Below, piece after piece: positions 43,261-52,096 of a stretch of DNA of 64,000 nt. The stretch is from positions 248,001-312,000 of the forward strand of contig NZ_VCBA01000006.1 of NCBI RefSeq assembly GCF_007995245.1, read 5' to 3'. Every line of letters starts with the position of its first letter. Within the stretch, counting starts at the first letter, position 1. The translations under genes were made by a program, and so were the position numbers. A model generated the notes under the pieces. It was given only the letters and a program-made list of their open reading frames with translations. It had not been told where the DNA came from and did not search any database. The stretch is from Tateyamaria sp. syn59 (GTDB taxonomy: Bacteria; Pseudomonadota; Alphaproteobacteria; Rhodobacterales; Rhodobacteraceae).

Positions 43261-43871
43261 GCACGTTCAAGGGCGAGGCGGCCTGCGAGGGCGGCGAAGA
43301 TCGCGGCGAAGCTGCGGGATAGCCAGCGCATGACCACTTCGGAGCCGAGGATCCATTGGCGGGCGGCGGCGGCGAAGGTGCCGTAGAGGACGAAGACGGC
43401 GAAGGTCATGGCCATGAAGACGAGGCCGAGGGTTGTCATTTCGAGCGTGGCGGTCGCTGCGTTGCCGGACAGGAAGGGCGGCAGGAGGGCGAGGAAGAAG
43501 ATCGACAGTTTGGGGTTCAGGATGTTGATCAGGGCTCCGCGTCGGGCGATCCGCCAGCCAGCATCAGCGCTGCGTTGGGACGAGATGTTGAGGGCGCCAT
43601 CCGAGCGTAGGCTGCCCCAAGCGAGCCAGAGGAGGTAGGCAACGCCTGCGAATTTCACGATGTTGAAGAGGAGCGCGGAGGTGTGGAGGATTGCCGCCAG
43701 CCCCAGCGTGGCTGCGGCAAGGTGAGGCACGATGCCGAAGGTGCATCCGAGGGCGGCCCAGAGGGCGGCGCGACGTCCTTGGCCGAGGCCGAGCGCGAGG
43801 GTGTAGATCACGCCGGTGCCGGGTGCGATGACCACGACCAGTGCCGTGAGCAGGAATTGTAGGGAGAGCAT
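43257..43871 (-). CDS. LysE/RhtB family exporter
   Basis: 204 residues from ATG 43871: six-helix LysE fold with MLSLQFLLTALVVVIAPGTG at the N-terminus, the PGTG motif, LGLGQGRRAALWAALGCTFG, and NILNPKLSIFFLALLPPFLS near residue 115. Exports amino acids or related solutes; the substrate is unclear. Last gene of the overlapping set that runs into YdeI, DUF3429, methyltransferase and rnhA. Confidence 0.9.
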   Translation of the reverse strand: MLSLQFLLTALVVVIAPGTGVIYTLALGLGQGRRAALWAALGCTFGIVPHLAAATLGLAAILHTSALLFNIVKFAGVAYLLWLAWGSLRSDGALNISSQRSADAGWRIARRGALINILNPKLSIFFLALLPPFLSGNAATATLEMTTLGLVFMAMTFAVFVLYGTFAAAARQWILGSEVVMRWLSRSFAAIFAALAGRLALERA

Positions 43872-44039
43872 TGCAGGACCTCGCGACTTTGTTCGGCGAG
43901 GGTAGGCGGTTGGTGGATATGCGTAAAGAGCGCAGAGGATGCCTTGAGCGTGTCCGTCCGCGTGATTTCCATGCTGGCGGTATCCAAAGAGGCTTTGCGC
44001 GCGGCCAACATGCGCTGTGTGATGCTGCAATGATTGGGC

Positions 44040-44071
44040 GGGGCCGGTCCTCGGGGGGCAGGACCGGCCCC
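44040..44071 (-). terminator. Intrinsic terminator after the phosphatase gene
   Basis: A 12-bp perfect GC-rich stem GGGGCCGGTCCT / AGGACCGGCCCC with an 8-base loop, 12 bp after the phosphatase stop. Very stable, but it lacks a long T-run. Confidence 0.7.
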
Positions 44072-44083
44072 ATGGTCCGGCGC

Positions 44084-45364
44084 TTAGTTGGTCGCGCCGA
44101 ACAGGGTTTGGTGCATGAGTGTATAGACGTCGGTGGAGTCCATCAGCGGCGCGATCATGTCGCTGTTCAGGCCCGCGCCACGCACCAGGATGCCCCCGGC
44201 GACGTCGCTGTAGCCGGTCCAGGCAATGCCGAAGAAATGCGTATTGCCGTTCACGTCCGGTGCCGTTTCGAACGCATCGCCGAATGTGCCCTGGACACCA
44301 TGCAGAATGCCACCGCCGGATGTTGTGGCTTCGACCGGGCCTTCCTCCTGATGGTAGACCTGCATACCTGCGGCGTCGGAATCTGCGGCCATGACCAGCA
44401 ATGTATCGTCGCGGTCCTCAAGGAATTCTACGATTGACCCGACGGCTGCATCAGCCCGCCTGAGCGCCTCCAGCGTACCCGCAGCGTTCATGTTGTTGGC
44501 GATGTTGTCTGTGCCTTCCTCTTCGATGACGGCGAAAAAGCCGTCTTCGTTGCGGCTGACGACTGCCAGGGCAACCTCGGTCATTTCGGCGATGGATGGT
44601 GCGTTTTCATTATATGTGGGTTTGCCGTCGATCAGGTTTCGTTCGCGCTCCTGGTCGTTGAAGGTGTGGTTGTGGGCGAAGATGCCCAACAGCTTGTCGG
44701 TGCTGTCCGGGTCAAGCGCCATCAACTCCTCACGGGTGTAGACGATGGTGTAGCCCAGCTCTTGGGCCATTTCGATCAGGTTCATGCCGTCTTCACGTTC
44801 GCCAGGGCCGTGCTGGCCCTCGGTTCCCACGGGCAGCAGGTCGCGTTCACCGCCTGCCATGATGACCTGAGCGCCGGATTCGATCACCTGTTGCGCGATT
44901 TCTGCTGCATTGCTGCGGCTTTCGTTGGAGGCCACGAAGACGGCTGTGCCGGGTTCCGAGATGTGGCCCGACTGGACCAGCGCCACAGCCTTGCCTGCCT
45001 CCATCGCCTCTTGCGCGATGGACATATCCTGCCCCGACGCGGCGGTCAGCGGTTCGGTTCCGTTCATGCCGAAGCTGTCGGCCAGCACTTTGACCCCGTA
45101 GGCGTGTACGGTCGCACCGCCGTGGGAGGTGCCGCTTACGCGGTCGGCCATGTGGCCGGTATAGACGCCGAGTGCGGGCAGCTTGTCCCAGTTCAATTCG
45201 CCATCGGGGCCGACGGTGTGCATGCGGGCAGCCAGCCAGTGGTTCACCCCGGTGCCATCGGGATGGAAGAAAATAACGTTTCCGTTGTCCTGGGCGAGGG
45301 ATGTCCCCGCGGTTGCGGACAGAAAGAGTCCAGCAGTCAAAGCAAGTCGAAAAGGCGTTGGCAT
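44084..45364 (-). CDS. Alkaline phosphatase superfamily protein with altered active site
   Basis: 426 residues with signal peptide MPTPFRLALTAGLFLSATAG. The PhoA fold is clear: FFHPDGTGVNHW (Asp36), DRVSGTSHGGATVHAYGVK (Ser80 as nucleophile), FFAVIEEEGTDN (Glu, Asp286), VMAADSD (Asp328) and WTGYSDVAGG. By-eye alignment to E. coli PhoA suggests the Asp before Ser102 is Thr, Ala103 is His, and the zinc ligands His331, His370 and His412 are Asn290, Ser329 and Asp387. The metal site is thus remodelled; it may use other metals or have another activity. Confidence 0.85.
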   Translation of the reverse strand: MPTPFRLALTAGLFLSATAGTSLAQDNGNVIFFHPDGTGVNHWLAARMHTVGPDGELNWDKLPALGVYTGHMADRVSGTSHGGATVHAYGVKVLADSFGMNGTEPLTAASGQDMSIAQEAMEAGKAVALVQSGHISEPGTAVFVASNESRSNAAEIAQQVIESGAQVIMAGGERDLLPVGTEGQHGPGEREDGMNLIEMAQELGYTIVYTREELMALDPDSTDKLLGIFAHNHTFNDQERERNLIDGKPTYNENAPSIAEMTEVALAVVSRNEDGFFAVIEEEGTDNIANNMNAAGTLEALRRADAAVGSIVEFLEDRDDTLLVMAADSDAAGMQVYHQEEGPVEATTSGGGILHGVQGTFGDAFETAPDVNGNTHFFGIAWTGYSDVAGGILVRGAGLNSDMIAPLMDSTDVYTLMHQTLFGATN

Positions 45365-45533
45365 GTCATGCTCCGGTCAGAGGGTGCGAGTGAGACGGGT
45401 GGCGGCGGCTTCCCACAACCGCAGGTAAGTGCCGCACATGACAAAACGATGTGATCCGCGATAACGGATTTGTGAGTATGCGTGGATGGGCAGGATGCCG
45501 CCGGTAGATCGACGCGGTTGTCCGCCGCTTTGC

Positions 45534-46484
45534 TCAGGCCGGTTCGCGCAGGACGCGGGGCACCTTGAATTCCACGTTTTCGACCGCTGTTTCAACCATT
45601 TCCACCGTCACATCATAGCGGTCGCGGAAGGCGTCGATCACCTCGTTGATCAGCACTTCGGGTGCGGAGGCACCGGCGGTGATGCCCATGGAGGTGATCC
45701 CGTCGAGCGCGCGCCAGTCGATGTCCGTCGCCCGTTGGACAAGCTGGGCATAGTTGCAGCCCGCCCGTGCGCCGACTTCGACCAGCCGTTTGGAGTTGGA
45801 GGAGTTGGGCGCGCCGACAACCAGCATGGCATCGCATTTCGGGGCCATCGCCTTGACCGCTTCCTGGCGATTGGTGGTGGCGTAGCAGATGTCTTCCTTG
45901 TGCGGGCCGACGATGGCGGGGAAACGGGATTGGAGCGCCGCCACGATGTCGGCCGTGTCATCGACCGACAGGGTGGTCTGGGTGACGAAAGCGAGTTTGT
46001 CGGGGTCGCGCACATCGACCGTTGCCACGTCTTCGACTGTTTCAACGAGCAGCACTTCGCCCTCGGGCAGCTGACCCATGGTGCCCACCGTCTCGGGGTG
46101 GCCCGCATGGCCGATCATGATCATTTGCAGGCCGTTGTCGGCGTGGCGTTGCGCTTCAATATGGACCTTGGAGACCAGCGGGCAGGTGGCGTCCACATAG
46201 ATCATCTCGCGTGCCTTGGCCGCGTTGGGGACAGATTTGGGCACGCCGTGGGCCGAGAAGATGACAGGCCGGTCATCGGGGCATTCATCGAGTTCCTCGA
46301 CAAAGATGGCGCCCTTGTCGCGCAGGCCGTCCACGACGAACTTGTTGTGCACGATCTCGTGCCGCACAAAGACGGGTGCCCCCCATTTGTCGAGCGCCAT
46401 TTCCACGATCTTGATCGCGCGATCGACACCGGCACAGAACCCGCGGGGCGCGGCGAGATAGAGGGTCAGTGCGGGCTGTGGCAT
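45534..46484 (-). CDS. ispH: 4-hydroxy-3-methylbut-2-enyl diphosphate reductase (IspH/LytB)
   Basis: 316 residues. 4Fe-4S enzyme giving IPP and DMAPP, the last step of the MEP pathway that feeds carotenoids, phytyl tails and quinones. Cys ligands: [17 protein letters not shown] (Cys near 17), [12 protein letters not shown] (Cys near 101) and [15 protein letters not shown] after a Cys near 190. HGVPKS and TVG are also typical. Good family match; full length. Confidence 0.96.
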   Translation of the reverse strand: MPQPALTLYLAAPRGFCAGVDRAIKIVEMALDKWGAPVFVRHEIVHNKFVVDGLRDKGAIFVEELDECPDDRPVIFSAHGVPKSVPNAAKAREMIYVDATCPLVSKVHIEAQRHADNGLQMIMIGHAGHPETVGTMGQLPEGEVLLVETVEDVATVDVRDPDKLAFVTQTTLSVDDTADIVAALQSRFPAIVGPHKEDICYATTNRQEAVKAMAPKCDAMLVVGAPNSSNSKRLVEVGARAGCNYAQLVQRATDIDWRALDGITSMGITAGASAPEVLINEVIDAFRDRYDVTVEMVETAVENVEFKVPRVLREPA

Positions 46485-46544
46485 GGCGGCTCCTGTTGTT
46501 GTCCCAGACCTAAGCGCTTGGGCGCATCGGGTAAAGGGTGCGCG

Positions 46545-47282
46545 CTAGTCTGGGCTGGCTTGGCCAAAGACCAGCCGTGCGGCTTCGGCCCGATTGTGGA
46601 TGCCGAGTTTGCGGTATGCCGTCTTGGCGTATTCGCTGACGGTATTGAGGCTGATGCCACAGACCCGCGCCGCTTCCTTGCGGCTGAGGCCGCGGGCCAG
46701 CATGTAGATCACTTCGGCCTCGCGCGGGCTGAGCGCGTCTAGGGAGGCGGGCATTTTCGGGGCGATGAGGGCCGGGGCATGATCGGTCTGAGTGCCTGCC
46801 AGCTCTTCGAGCCTGCGGTGGATCAGCAGACAGAAAAGGCGGAATTGCTCGGCTTGGGGCCACATGGTCCGCAGGAAGGTGTCGCGGTCGAGCGCCGTGC
46901 CGAGATTGAAACCGCCATAGCGCTCAGCTCCGCGTAGGCGGGTGGGTATGCCGAAACCGGTCAGGAAGCCTTCGGCGCGTGCGGTTGTAATGAAGGCCTT
47001 AGCATCGTCGGGAAGGTAGTCGTGATCGGCAAGGAACTCTGGCCCTGTGCGGGTGATGTCGTAGCTGTTGCAGCAATGGCTGAGAAACGGGTCCGCATCC
47101 GGGGTCGCCTCTGCATAGAGCCTTGGGCAGGTCGTCAGAATTCGGCTGTCACGTGCGGGTGTGCCGGTGGCGGTGATGTAGATTACGTGTGCTATGCCAC
47201 GCGCGCGCAACGTTTGCACCACACCATCCCATAACGCGCTTACGCTTGTGAGACTTTCAAGCTGTTCAGCATCACGAAACAT
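46545..47282 (-). CDS. LuxR family regulator with autoinducer-binding-type domain
   Basis: 245 residues. Residues 1-160 look like an autoinducer-binding domain (LARGL is not there, but GFGIPTRLRGAERYGGFNLG has the usual pattern). The C-terminal HTH is SPREAEVIYMLARGLSRKEA followed by ARVCGISLNTVSEYAKTAYR. No luxI-type synthase is in this window, so it could be an orphan sensor. The Shine-Dalgarno sequence is buried in a perfect hairpin upstream. Confidence 0.85.
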   Translation of the reverse strand: MFRDAEQLESLTSVSALWDGVVQTLRARGIAHVIYITATGTPARDSRILTTCPRLYAEATPDADPFLSHCCNSYDITRTGPEFLADHDYLPDDAKAFITTARAEGFLTGFGIPTRLRGAERYGGFNLGTALDRDTFLRTMWPQAEQFRLFCLLIHRRLEELAGTQTDHAPALIAPKMPASLDALSPREAEVIYMLARGLSRKEAARVCGISLNTVSEYAKTAYRKLGIHNRAEAARLVFGQASPD

Positions 47283-47288
47283 GCTGTG

Positions 47289-47308
47289 ATCCCCCCAATC
47301 GGGGGGAT
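47289..47308 (-). promoter_or_regulatory. Perfect hairpin sequestering the luxR ribosome site
   Basis: On the minus strand the mRNA reads AUCCCCCC-gauu-GGGGGGAU, then CACAGC and the AUG. The G-run is the only Shine-Dalgarno match, 8 bases from AUG, so the stem would block translation unless opened. Possible roles: thermosensor, sRNA or protein target. Confidence 0.6.
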
Positions 47309-47394
47309 ATTTACACAGGTCTTTTTGTTTTAGAACAGCGAGGTGTGCTGGAAGCTTGGCACGCCGTATTTGATAACGAACACATTTTCATATG

Positions 47395-47426
47395 ACGGGC
47401 AGCGACATTGCAGTGTCACTGCCCGT
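47395..47426 (-). terminator. Hairpin downstream of the NYN gene
   Basis: ACGGGCAG-C-GACA / TGTC-A-CTGCCCGT with a 6-base loop and one mismatch. It lies 16 bp after the NYN stop. There is no clear T-run, so it may be a Rho-assisted end or an mRNA-protecting structure. Confidence 0.5.
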
Positions 47427-47441
47427 TGATGAGTCGGTACG

Positions 47442-48014
47442 TCAGCTTTGTGCTTGCAACCGCTGTTCACGCTCGGGCATCGGTTCGCGTGGAGGGCGGC
47501 CAATGACATCCTTCAGTTCATCAAGCTCAATGAAGTTGTCGGCTTGGCGTCTGAGATCGTCAGAGATCATCGGCGGCTGACTGCGAATCGTCGATACGAC
47601 CGACACACGCACCCCTTGGCGCTGTAGGCTTTCCACCAGCGGGCGGAAGTCCCCGTCGCCCGAAAACAGCACGATATGATCCACGCGCGGCGCAAGCTCC
47701 ATTGCATCGACAGCCAGCTCGATATCCATGTTCCCCTTGACCTTACGGCGCCCCATGGAATCCGTGTATTCCTTCGCCGGTTTGGTCACCATGGTGAAAC
47801 CGTTGTAATTCAACCAATCCACGAGTGGACGGATCGGTGAATACTCGTCGTTTTCAAGCAAGGCTGTGTAGTAGAATGCGCGGAGCAATTTGCCTCTTCG
47901 CATGAACTCTTGCCGCAGCAGTTTGTAGTCAATGTCGAACCCAAGCGCTTTGGCTGCGGCGTAAAGGTTCGAGCCATCGATGAACAGTGCTAACCGTTCG
48001 TCCTTGTAAAACAT
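47442..48014 (-). CDS. NYN domain protein (LabA/DUF88-like RNase fold)
   Basis: 190 residues from ATG 48014: RLALFIDGSNLYAAAKALGF (acidic Asp), DIELAVDAMELAPRVDHIVL and FSGDGDFRPLVESLQRQGVR (Asp residues) form the PIN-like acidic site of NYN proteins, which are thought to cleave RNA. C-terminus PREPMPEREQRLQAQS is basic. Divergent from folK. Confidence 0.88.
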   Translation of the reverse strand: MFYKDERLALFIDGSNLYAAAKALGFDIDYKLLRQEFMRRGKLLRAFYYTALLENDEYSPIRPLVDWLNYNGFTMVTKPAKEYTDSMGRRKVKGNMDIELAVDAMELAPRVDHIVLFSGDGDFRPLVESLQRQGVRVSVVSTIRSQPPMISDDLRRQADNFIELDELKDVIGRPPREPMPEREQRLQAQS

Positions 48015-48114
48015 AAAATGTCCTTCCGAAAATTCGGGATACCGCCTGTGATTTCCGTGAGTGAGTGCGTTAAAACGCGAGGCGGCGGTGGTCGAAAAAT
48101 AGGTGTTTTTTATT

Positions 48115-48726
48115 ATGTCGCAAGTCAAAGACGGCGTCAAAGCGAGCGAAACCCTGCCGCAGAGCGGCAATGATCTGGTGATTGCGCTGGGATCAAACAA
48201 GTCTTCTGACGTAGGGTCACCCGCCGAAATCCTTAAAAAAGCCATATCGCAAATGGAAGATTCCGGAGCGATCCTGCGGGCTCAAAGCCGCTTTTTCCAG
48301 ACCCCAGCTGTGCCCTCGGGAAGTGGCCCGGACTTTGTAAATGCTGCTGTTTTATTGTCATGCGGGTGGTCCGCGCCTGAGGCGATCACCCGGTTGCATG
48401 AGATCGAGGCGGACCTGGGGCGCCGCCGCAAGGTCAGGTGGGAGCAGCGAGTCGTGGACCTTGACTTGTTGGCCTATGGGGATGCCGTGCGCCCGAATGT
48501 TGCGACGTTGCGTCAATGGATGGATTTACCCCCCGACCAGCAGCAGAAAACAGCCCCCGGCCAGCTGTTGTTGCCCCACCCACGGTTGCACGAGCGTGCT
48601 TTTGTCCTGGTTCCGATGGCAGAGGTGGTGCCGAATTGGGTACATCCGATCACTCGCCGGACCGTGATCGAGATGCGGGATTCGCTGCCGCAAGCGGATT
48701 TGGCAGCCATCACACCCCTGGAATAG
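48115..48726 (+). CDS. folK: 2-amino-4-hydroxy-6-hydroxymethyldihydropteridine pyrophosphokinase
   Basis: 203 residues: LVIALGSNKSSDVGSPAEIL near residue 22 and the HPPK signature RRRKVRWEQRVVDLDLLAYG near 100, then LLLPHPRLHERAFVLVPMAE. It transfers pyrophosphate to HMDP for folate synthesis. The N-terminal 20 residues before LVIALGS are variable. Divergent from the NYN gene. Confidence 0.93.
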   Translation: MSQVKDGVKASETLPQSGNDLVIALGSNKSSDVGSPAEILKKAISQMEDSGAILRAQSRFFQTPAVPSGSGPDFVNAAVLLSCGWSAPEAITRLHEIEADLGRRRKVRWEQRVVDLDLLAYGDAVRPNVATLRQWMDLPPDQQQKTAPGQLLLPHPRLHERAFVLVPMAEVVPNWVHPITRRTVIEMRDSLPQADLAAITPLE

Positions 48727-48730
48727 CGAC

Positions 48731-48759
48731 TTGTCATTCTCATAAATCGGGCCTAGATA
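48731..48759 (+). promoter_or_regulatory. Candidate sigma-70 promoter of rpoZ-rsh
   Basis: TTGTCA, 17 bases, TAGATA; it ends 40 bp before the rpoZ ATG. It lies directly after the folK stop, so rpoZ and rsh probably have their own transcript. Confidence 0.65.
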
Positions 48760-48799
48760 CCGGCCTTCTATCTTTTCTTGCCTGAGCTGGAGCATTCCC

Positions 48800-49153
48800 A
48801 TGGCCCGCGTGACCGTTGAAGACTGCGTTGACAAGGTTCCGAACCGTTTCGAACTGGTGATGCTTGCTGCACACCGTGCACGCGAGATTTCCAGCGGCGC
48901 GCCGATCACCGTGGACCGCGACAACGACAAGAACCCCGTCGTGTCCCTGCGTGAGATTGCCGAGGAAACCCAGTCTTCGGAAGAGCTGCGCGAGCGTTTG
49001 ATCGAATCGAACCAGAGCCAGATCGAAGTGGACGAGGCCGAAGAGGACGCAATGGCGCTTCTCATGGGGGCCGAGCAGGACAAGCCAGAAGAAGACAGCA
49101 TGTCCGAAGAAATGCTTCTGCGTCAGCTTATGGCCGCGCAAGGCCAGGGCTGA
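48800..49153 (+). CDS. rpoZ: RNA polymerase omega subunit
   Basis: 117 residues: [40 protein letters not shown] and [15 protein letters not shown] are the omega signature. The C-terminal 45 residues (acidic, Glu-rich) extend the basic fold, as in other alphaproteobacteria. rpoZ-rsh order with 22 bp between is conserved; omega can sense ppGpp with beta'. Confidence 0.96.
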   Translation: MARVTVEDCVDKVPNRFELVMLAAHRAREISSGAPITVDRDNDKNPVVSLREIAEETQSSEELRERLIESNQSQIEVDEAEEDAMALLMGAEQDKPEEDSMSEEMLLRQLMAAQGQG

Positions 49154-49175
49154 CCCCACCCGGGATGCGGAGCGC

Positions 49176-51317
49176 ATGATATCTGCCGATGACTTGATCG
49201 CGCTGGTCCGCAACTATAACCCCAAAACGAACGAAGATTTGATCCGCCGCGCCTATGCGTTCGGCGGTGAAATGCATGAGGGGCAGTTCCGCCATTCGGG
49301 CGAGCCCTATTTCACACACCCCGTTGCAGTTGCCGCCATCCTGACCGAGCAACAGCTGGACGACGCAACAATCGTTACCGCCCTGCTGCACGATACGATC
49401 GAGGACACCAAGGCGAGCTATGCCATGGTGGCCGAACAGTTCGGGGACGAGATTGCCAAGCTGGTCGATGGCGTCACCAAGCTGACCAACCTGCAACTCA
49501 GCAGCGTCGAGACCAAGCAGGCCGAGAACTTCCGCAAGTTGTTCATGGCCATGTCAAAAGACATGCGCGTGATCCTTGTGAAGCTGAGCGACCGTCTGCA
49601 CAACATGCGCACTATCAAGTCCATGCGCGCCGAAAAGCAGGTGCAGAAGGCGCGCGAGACGATGGACATTTTTGCCCCGCTTGCAGGCCGCATGGGGATG
49701 CAGTGGATGCGGGAGGAGTTGGAGGATCTGGCCTTCAAGACCCTGAACCCCGATGCGCGGTCGTCCATCATTCGGCGTTTCATCACCATGCAGCGTGAAA
49801 CCGGTGATGTGATCCAGCGGATTACGGGCGACATGCGGCATGAGTTGGAGAAGGTCGAGATTGAGGCCGAGGTGTTTGGCCGGGCGAAGAAGCCCCATTC
49901 CATCTGGCGCAAAATGCAGGAAAAGGACCAGTCCTTTAGCCGCTTGTCCGACATCTACGGCTTCCGTGTCATCACGGACAGTGAAGAAGATTGCTACCGC
50001 GCGCTGGGCGCCATTCACCAGCGCTGGCGGGCCGTTCCCGGTCGCTTCAAGGATTACATTAGCCAGCCCAAGACCAACGGGTATCGGTCTATTCACACCA
50101 CAGTCTCGGGCCGGGATGGCAAGCGGGTCGAGGTGCAGATTCGCACTCGACAGATGCATGACGTGGCAGAAACCGGCGTGGCAGCCCATTGGTCCTATCG
50201 CGACGGGGTCCGGTCGCAGAACCCCTTTGCCGTGGACCCGGCCAAGTGGATCAGCCAACTGACCGAGCAGTTCGACAGCGAGGAGGATCACGAGGACTTC
50301 CTCGAGGCTGTGAAGCTCGAGATGTATTCGGACCAGGTGTTCTGCTTTACGCCCAAGGGGGAGGTGGTGAAGTTGCCGAAAGGCGCGACGCCCATTGATT
50401 TTGCCTATGCTATCCACACGCGGATCGGGAATGCCTGTGTGGGGGCCAAGATCGACGGCATGCGCGTGCCCTTGTGGACGCGCGTTAAGAACGGCCAATC
50501 GGTCGAGATCATCACGGCTGAGGGGCAGACGCCGCAGGCGACGTGGCTTGATATCGCGACAACAGGCAAGGCGAAGACGGCCATCCGCCGCAGCTTGCGC
50601 GAGGCGGATCGTGATCGCTTCATTACTCTGGGCCGGGAATTGGCCCGTTCGGCCTTCGGCCATGTGCGGAAGAAGGCGACTGAAAAGGCGCTGGAAGCCG
50701 CAGCCAAGCATTTGCGTCTGAAAGATGCGGATGAGGTCCTCGCGCGCCTTGGGTCGGCCGAGTTGACGGGCCGCGAGGTGGTGCAAGCCATCTATCCGGA
50801 CCTCACGCCGAAACCGGGCAAGGAGGTGGACGCGCGCCGAGCTGTGATCGGCCTATTGCCCGGCCAGTCGTTCCAGCGGGCGACCTGTTGTGAGCCTCTG
50901 CCGGGCGAGCGCATCGTTGGCATCACCTTTCGCGGTGAGGGCGTTGTCGTACATGCGATTGATTGCGCACGGCTGGTGGAATACGAAAACCAGCCCGACC
51001 GGTGGCTGGACCTGCACTGGCATGACGGCAGCCACCCGGCCGTCTATGGCGTGACCCTGGATGTCACCATAGGCAATGACGCCGGCGTGTTGGGGCGGAT
51101 TTGCACATTGATCGGTGAGAGCAAGGCGAATATCTCGAACCTTGAGTTTGTGGATCGCAAGCCTGACTTTTTCCGGTTGCTGGTCTACGTAGAGCTTCGG
51201 GATGCTCCGCATTTGCACACGTTGATGGGCGCCCTTGAAGCAGAGAGTGATGTGGCCGCCATCGACCGCTTTCGCCGTCCTGCCCCGTCTGCGGGCCAAG
51301 CGGTGGTCGCGGGTTAG
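49176..51317 (+). CDS. rsh: Bifunctional (p)ppGpp synthetase/hydrolase (Rsh)
   Basis: 713 residues. HD hydrolase: RHSGEPYFTHPVAVAAIL then ALLHDTIEDTKAS, with the HD pair intact. Synthetase: DIYGFRVITDSEEDCYRALG, TNGYRSIHTTVSG and KRVEVQIRTRQMHDVAETGV. TGS domain near residue 390 (VFCFTPKGEVVKLPKGATPI) and C-terminal ACT domain near 640 (NDAGVLGRICTLIGESKANI). So a long RelA/SpoT-type alphaproteobacterial Rsh that both makes and degrades the alarmone. Confidence 0.97.
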   Translation: MISADDLIALVRNYNPKTNEDLIRRAYAFGGEMHEGQFRHSGEPYFTHPVAVAAILTEQQLDDATIVTALLHDTIEDTKASYAMVAEQFGDEIAKLVDGVTKLTNLQLSSVETKQAENFRKLFMAMSKDMRVILVKLSDRLHNMRTIKSMRAEKQVQKARETMDIFAPLAGRMGMQWMREELEDLAFKTLNPDARSSIIRRFITMQRETGDVIQRITGDMRHELEKVEIEAEVFGRAKKPHSIWRKMQEKDQSFSRLSDIYGFRVITDSEEDCYRALGAIHQRWRAVPGRFKDYISQPKTNGYRSIHTTVSGRDGKRVEVQIRTRQMHDVAETGVAAHWSYRDGVRSQNPFAVDPAKWISQLTEQFDSEEDHEDFLEAVKLEMYSDQVFCFTPKGEVVKLPKGATPIDFAYAIHTRIGNACVGAKIDGMRVPLWTRVKNGQSVEIITAEGQTPQATWLDIATTGKAKTAIRRSLREADRDRFITLGRELARSAFGHVRKKATEKALEAAAKHLRLKDADEVLARLGSAELTGREVVQAIYPDLTPKPGKEVDARRAVIGLLPGQSFQRATCCEPLPGERIVGITFRGEGVVVHAIDCARLVEYENQPDRWLDLHWHDGSHPAVYGVTLDVTIGNDAGVLGRICTLIGESKANISNLEFVDRKPDFFRLLVYVELRDAPHLHTLMGALEAESDVAAIDRFRRPAPSAGQAVVAG

Positions 51318-51340
51318 GCGCAAGAAGGGGCGACAAGACA

Positions 51341-52000
51341 TTGGTGTTCAAGCGCCGCGACCCCAAACCGTTTCTGCGCGCGGTGCTCGAGATCCTCTGG
51401 CCGCGTGGAGGCTGGGCACGCGCCTTTCAATACGTCAAACACCGCGTGCGCCGCTTGCCCGACCGCCCGGAACGGATTGCACGCGGCATCTGGGCCGGTG
51501 TTTTCACGACGTTTACCCCGTTCTATGGATTACATTTTCTGGTCGCCGCCATCATTGCCACGGCGATGCGCGGCAATATCGTAGCCTCTTTGATGGCCAC
51601 CTTCTTTGGCAACCCGCTGACCTATGTGCCCATCGGCCTTGTGTCGTTGCAGACCGGTCACTGGCTGCTCGGGACCGAGATGAAGGAAGAGACCGAGCGG
51701 TCCTTTGGCGGGAAATTCGTGGATGCAGGTGCGGACCTTTGGCTCAACCTCAAACATGTGTGGCTGGGGGAGCCGCGCGACTGGACCAACCTGAGCATTT
51801 TCTATGACGAGGTGTTCTTTCCCTACCTCATCGGTGGCATCGTTCCGGGCATTCTGTCCGCAACGGTCTGTTATTACCTGTCCGTGCCGGTGATCCGTGC
51901 CTATCAGAAGCGCCGCAAGGGGGCCATCAAGGCCAAGTTCGAGGCGCTAAAGGCCAAGGCGGCGAGCAAGGCAGCGAGTGCCAAGCAGAACGTCGACTGA
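51341..52000 (+). CDS. DUF2062 membrane protein
   Basis: 219 residues from TTG 51341 or GTG 51344. DUF2062 features: ERIARGIWAGVFTTFTPFYG then LHFLVAAIIATAMRGNIVAS, and FFGNPLTYVPIGLVSLQTGH near residue 88. Three hydrophobic segments and a Lys/Ala-rich coiled tail (KGAIKAKFEALKAKAASKAA). Function unknown; commonly next to pdxJ/rsh in alphaproteobacteria. Confidence 0.88.
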   Translation: MVFKRRDPKPFLRAVLEILWPRGGWARAFQYVKHRVRRLPDRPERIARGIWAGVFTTFTPFYGLHFLVAAIIATAMRGNIVASLMATFFGNPLTYVPIGLVSLQTGHWLLGTEMKEETERSFGGKFVDAGADLWLNLKHVWLGEPRDWTNLSIFYDEVFFPYLIGGIVPGILSATVCYYLSVPVIRAYQKRRKGAIKAKFEALKAKAASKAASAKQNVD

Positions 52001-52096
52001 TCGCTTGGTACAATTTTGCGGCTTTGTCTGCATTTCCGGTGGGTTGCATACGCACTAGGTTGCGGTTGAGCGACATGGGTTGGAAGGACAAGACCG

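Noticed and set aside
43808-44011. Leftward ORF (MEITRTDTLKASSALF and on) overlapping the lysE start
   Set aside because: The frame overlaps a better-supported LysE start and has no ribosome site or known domain; possible remnant but not supported.
45454-45469. ATCCG/CGGAT inverted repeat upstream of the phosphatase gene
   Set aside because: Does not match the Pho box; a 5-bp arm is too weak to call an operator.
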